Made by a program: the position numbers and the translations under genes. Under the pieces are notes generated by a model. The model did not search any database. It was not told the DNA's origin and was given only the letters and a program-made list of their open reading frames with translations. A stretch of DNA of 5,787 nt from assembly GCA_015491595.1 (NCBI GenBank), contig WFVP01000018.1, forward strand, positions 1-5,787. Direction: 5' to 3'. Below are positions 4,939 through 5,787 of the stretch, one piece after another (within the stretch, counting starts at the first letter, position 1; each line of letters begins with the position of its first letter). Source of the DNA: Anaerolineales bacterium. GTDB lineage: Bacteria; Chloroflexota; Anaerolineae; Anaerolineales; DRMV01.

Positions 4939-5766
4939 ATGCGCATTCTCGTCGCGCTGACGTACTACCGGCCCCATATCAGCGGGCTGACGATTTACGC
5001 CGAACGCCTGGCCCGGGCCCTGGCCGCGCGCGGCCATCAGGTCACCGTGATGACCTCCCGTTATCATCGCGACCTGCCCCGCGAGGAATGGATGGACGGC
5101 GTACGGGTGGTACGGGTGCCCGTCCTCTTTCGCATCAGCAAGGGCGTTATCCAGCCCACGTTAGGGCTGGAAGCCACGCGTCAGGTCCTGGCCCACGATG
5201 TGGTCCATCTCCACCTTCCCCAATTCGACGCCGCGGGCATTGCCCTACGGGGACGGCTCTTCCGGCGGCCCACGGTGCTCACCTATCACTGCGACGTCAG
5301 CCTGCCTCCCGGTTTCATCAACCGGCTGGCCAACACCGCGGTGCACCTCATGGACCATCTGGCCGCGCGTCTGGCCCATCACATCGTCACGTACACCCAG
5401 GACTACGCGGACCATTCCCCGTATCTGCGGCGCTACCTGCACAAACTGACCACCATCCTGCCGCCGGTGGAGCTGCCGGAGCCACGAGAGGAAGATGTGC
5501 GCGCCATGGCCCAGCGCTTCAACCCCCAGGGCCATCGTCCCATCATCGGCATGGCCGCGCGCCTGGCCGCGGAGAAAGGGGTGGAAGTGCTCCTCAACGC
5601 CCTGCCGCGGGTCCTGGAACACTTCCCCCAGGCCATGGTTTGGTTCGCGGGCCCGTACGAAAACGTTCTGGGGGAAGAGGCCTATCGTCGCAAGGTGCTT
5701 CCCCTGGCCCGGGAGTGGGAAACCCGGGGACACTGGCGGTTCCTGGGGGAACTCACGCCTCCACAG
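4939..5766 (+). CDS. GT4-type glycosyltransferase, C-terminally truncated by the contig end
   Basis: 276 codons are open with no stop before genuine sequence ends at 5766. The product is a GT-B fold glycosyltransferase, likely moving a sugar from a nucleotide-sugar onto a glycan or lipid acceptor at the cytoplasmic face. The N-terminal domain begins with MRILVALTYYRPHISGLTIY, then ERLARALAARGHQVTVMTS, the usual first Rossmann elements of family 4. HDVVHLHLPQ and VLTYHCD follow. The donor-binding domain begins at GMAARLAAEKGVEVLLNAL (about 200-218) and runs to RFLGELTPPQ. Missing are the roughly 100 residues holding the E-x7-E nucleotide-sugar motif, so activity cannot be judged. ATG 4939 follows AAGGAGG (4928-4934) by four bases. 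It sits 34 bases after the zinc-ribbon gene on the same strand. Acceptor and donor are unknown. Confidence 0.9.
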
Positions 5767-5787
5767 CTGTCTCTTATACACATCTCC
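5767..5787 (+). other. Nextera (Tn5 mosaic-end) sequencing adapter remnant
   Basis: CTGTCTCTTATACACATCT at 5767-5785 is the 19-base Tn5 mosaic end used in Nextera libraries, followed by CC as in the read-through adapter. It is not genomic. It replaces the rest of the glycosyltransferase and would add the false peptide LSLIHIS in frame. Confidence 0.97.

Noticed and set aside
5245..5781. Minus-strand open frame starting MYKRQ
   Set aside because: Its start lies in the Nextera adapter and the rest is antisense to the glycosyltransferase.
1..5787. CRISPR array, tRNA, rRNA, insertion sequence or transposase
   Set aside because: None found by eye: no regularly spaced direct repeats, no cloverleaf, no transposase-like product. 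The Tn5 mosaic end is library adapter, not a resident transposon.

Overview
This 5.8 kb window is G+C-rich and gene-dense. It looks like an unfinished metagenomic or draft contig from a free-living bacterium. The most telling lineage clues are a zinc-ribbon FmdB-type protein with a long acidic tail, a guanylate kinase with a GKD-type P-loop, and a lipoprotein cytochrome c whose tail carries 'GxIT/D-xxxA' helical repeats. From memory of such families I lean towards Chloroflexota (Anaerolineae-like). That is an inference, not something the sequence proves.

Layout, left to right. Positions 1-164 are a near-perfect fold-back: 79-base arms around a 6-base loop, which repeats the 3' end of the first gene in opposite orientation. 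Next comes a minus-strand membrane-anchored mono-haem cytochrome c (125-1048). A roughly 200-base divergent gap leads to a plus-strand EamA/DMT-type ten-helix exporter (about 1251-2147). A convergent gap of about 296 bases (2148-2443) separates it from a minus-strand pair, transcribed as guanylate kinase gmk (3784-4461) then a GH1 beta-glycosidase (2444-3787), joined by an ATGA stop/start overlap. Divergent from gmk, only 29 bases away, starts a plus-strand pair: an FmdB-like zinc-ribbon protein (4491-4904) and a GT4-type glycosyltransferase (4939 onward). The glycosyltransferase is cut off at 5766, where Nextera transposase adapter sequence begins (5767-5787).

The genes do not form one pathway. 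gmk is nucleotide housekeeping. The GH1 enzyme and the glycosyltransferase are unlinked carbohydrate enzymes on opposite strands. The cytochrome belongs to respiration or extracytoplasmic electron transfer, and the DMT protein to small-molecule export. I find no mobile element, CRISPR array, tRNA or rRNA, and no convincing new multi-gene system. The observations most worth a second look are the fold-back contig start with only silent differences between its arms, the adapter-contaminated contig end, the tightly interleaved gmk/fmdB start region, and the Asp replacing the Walker-A Ser/Thr of Gmk.
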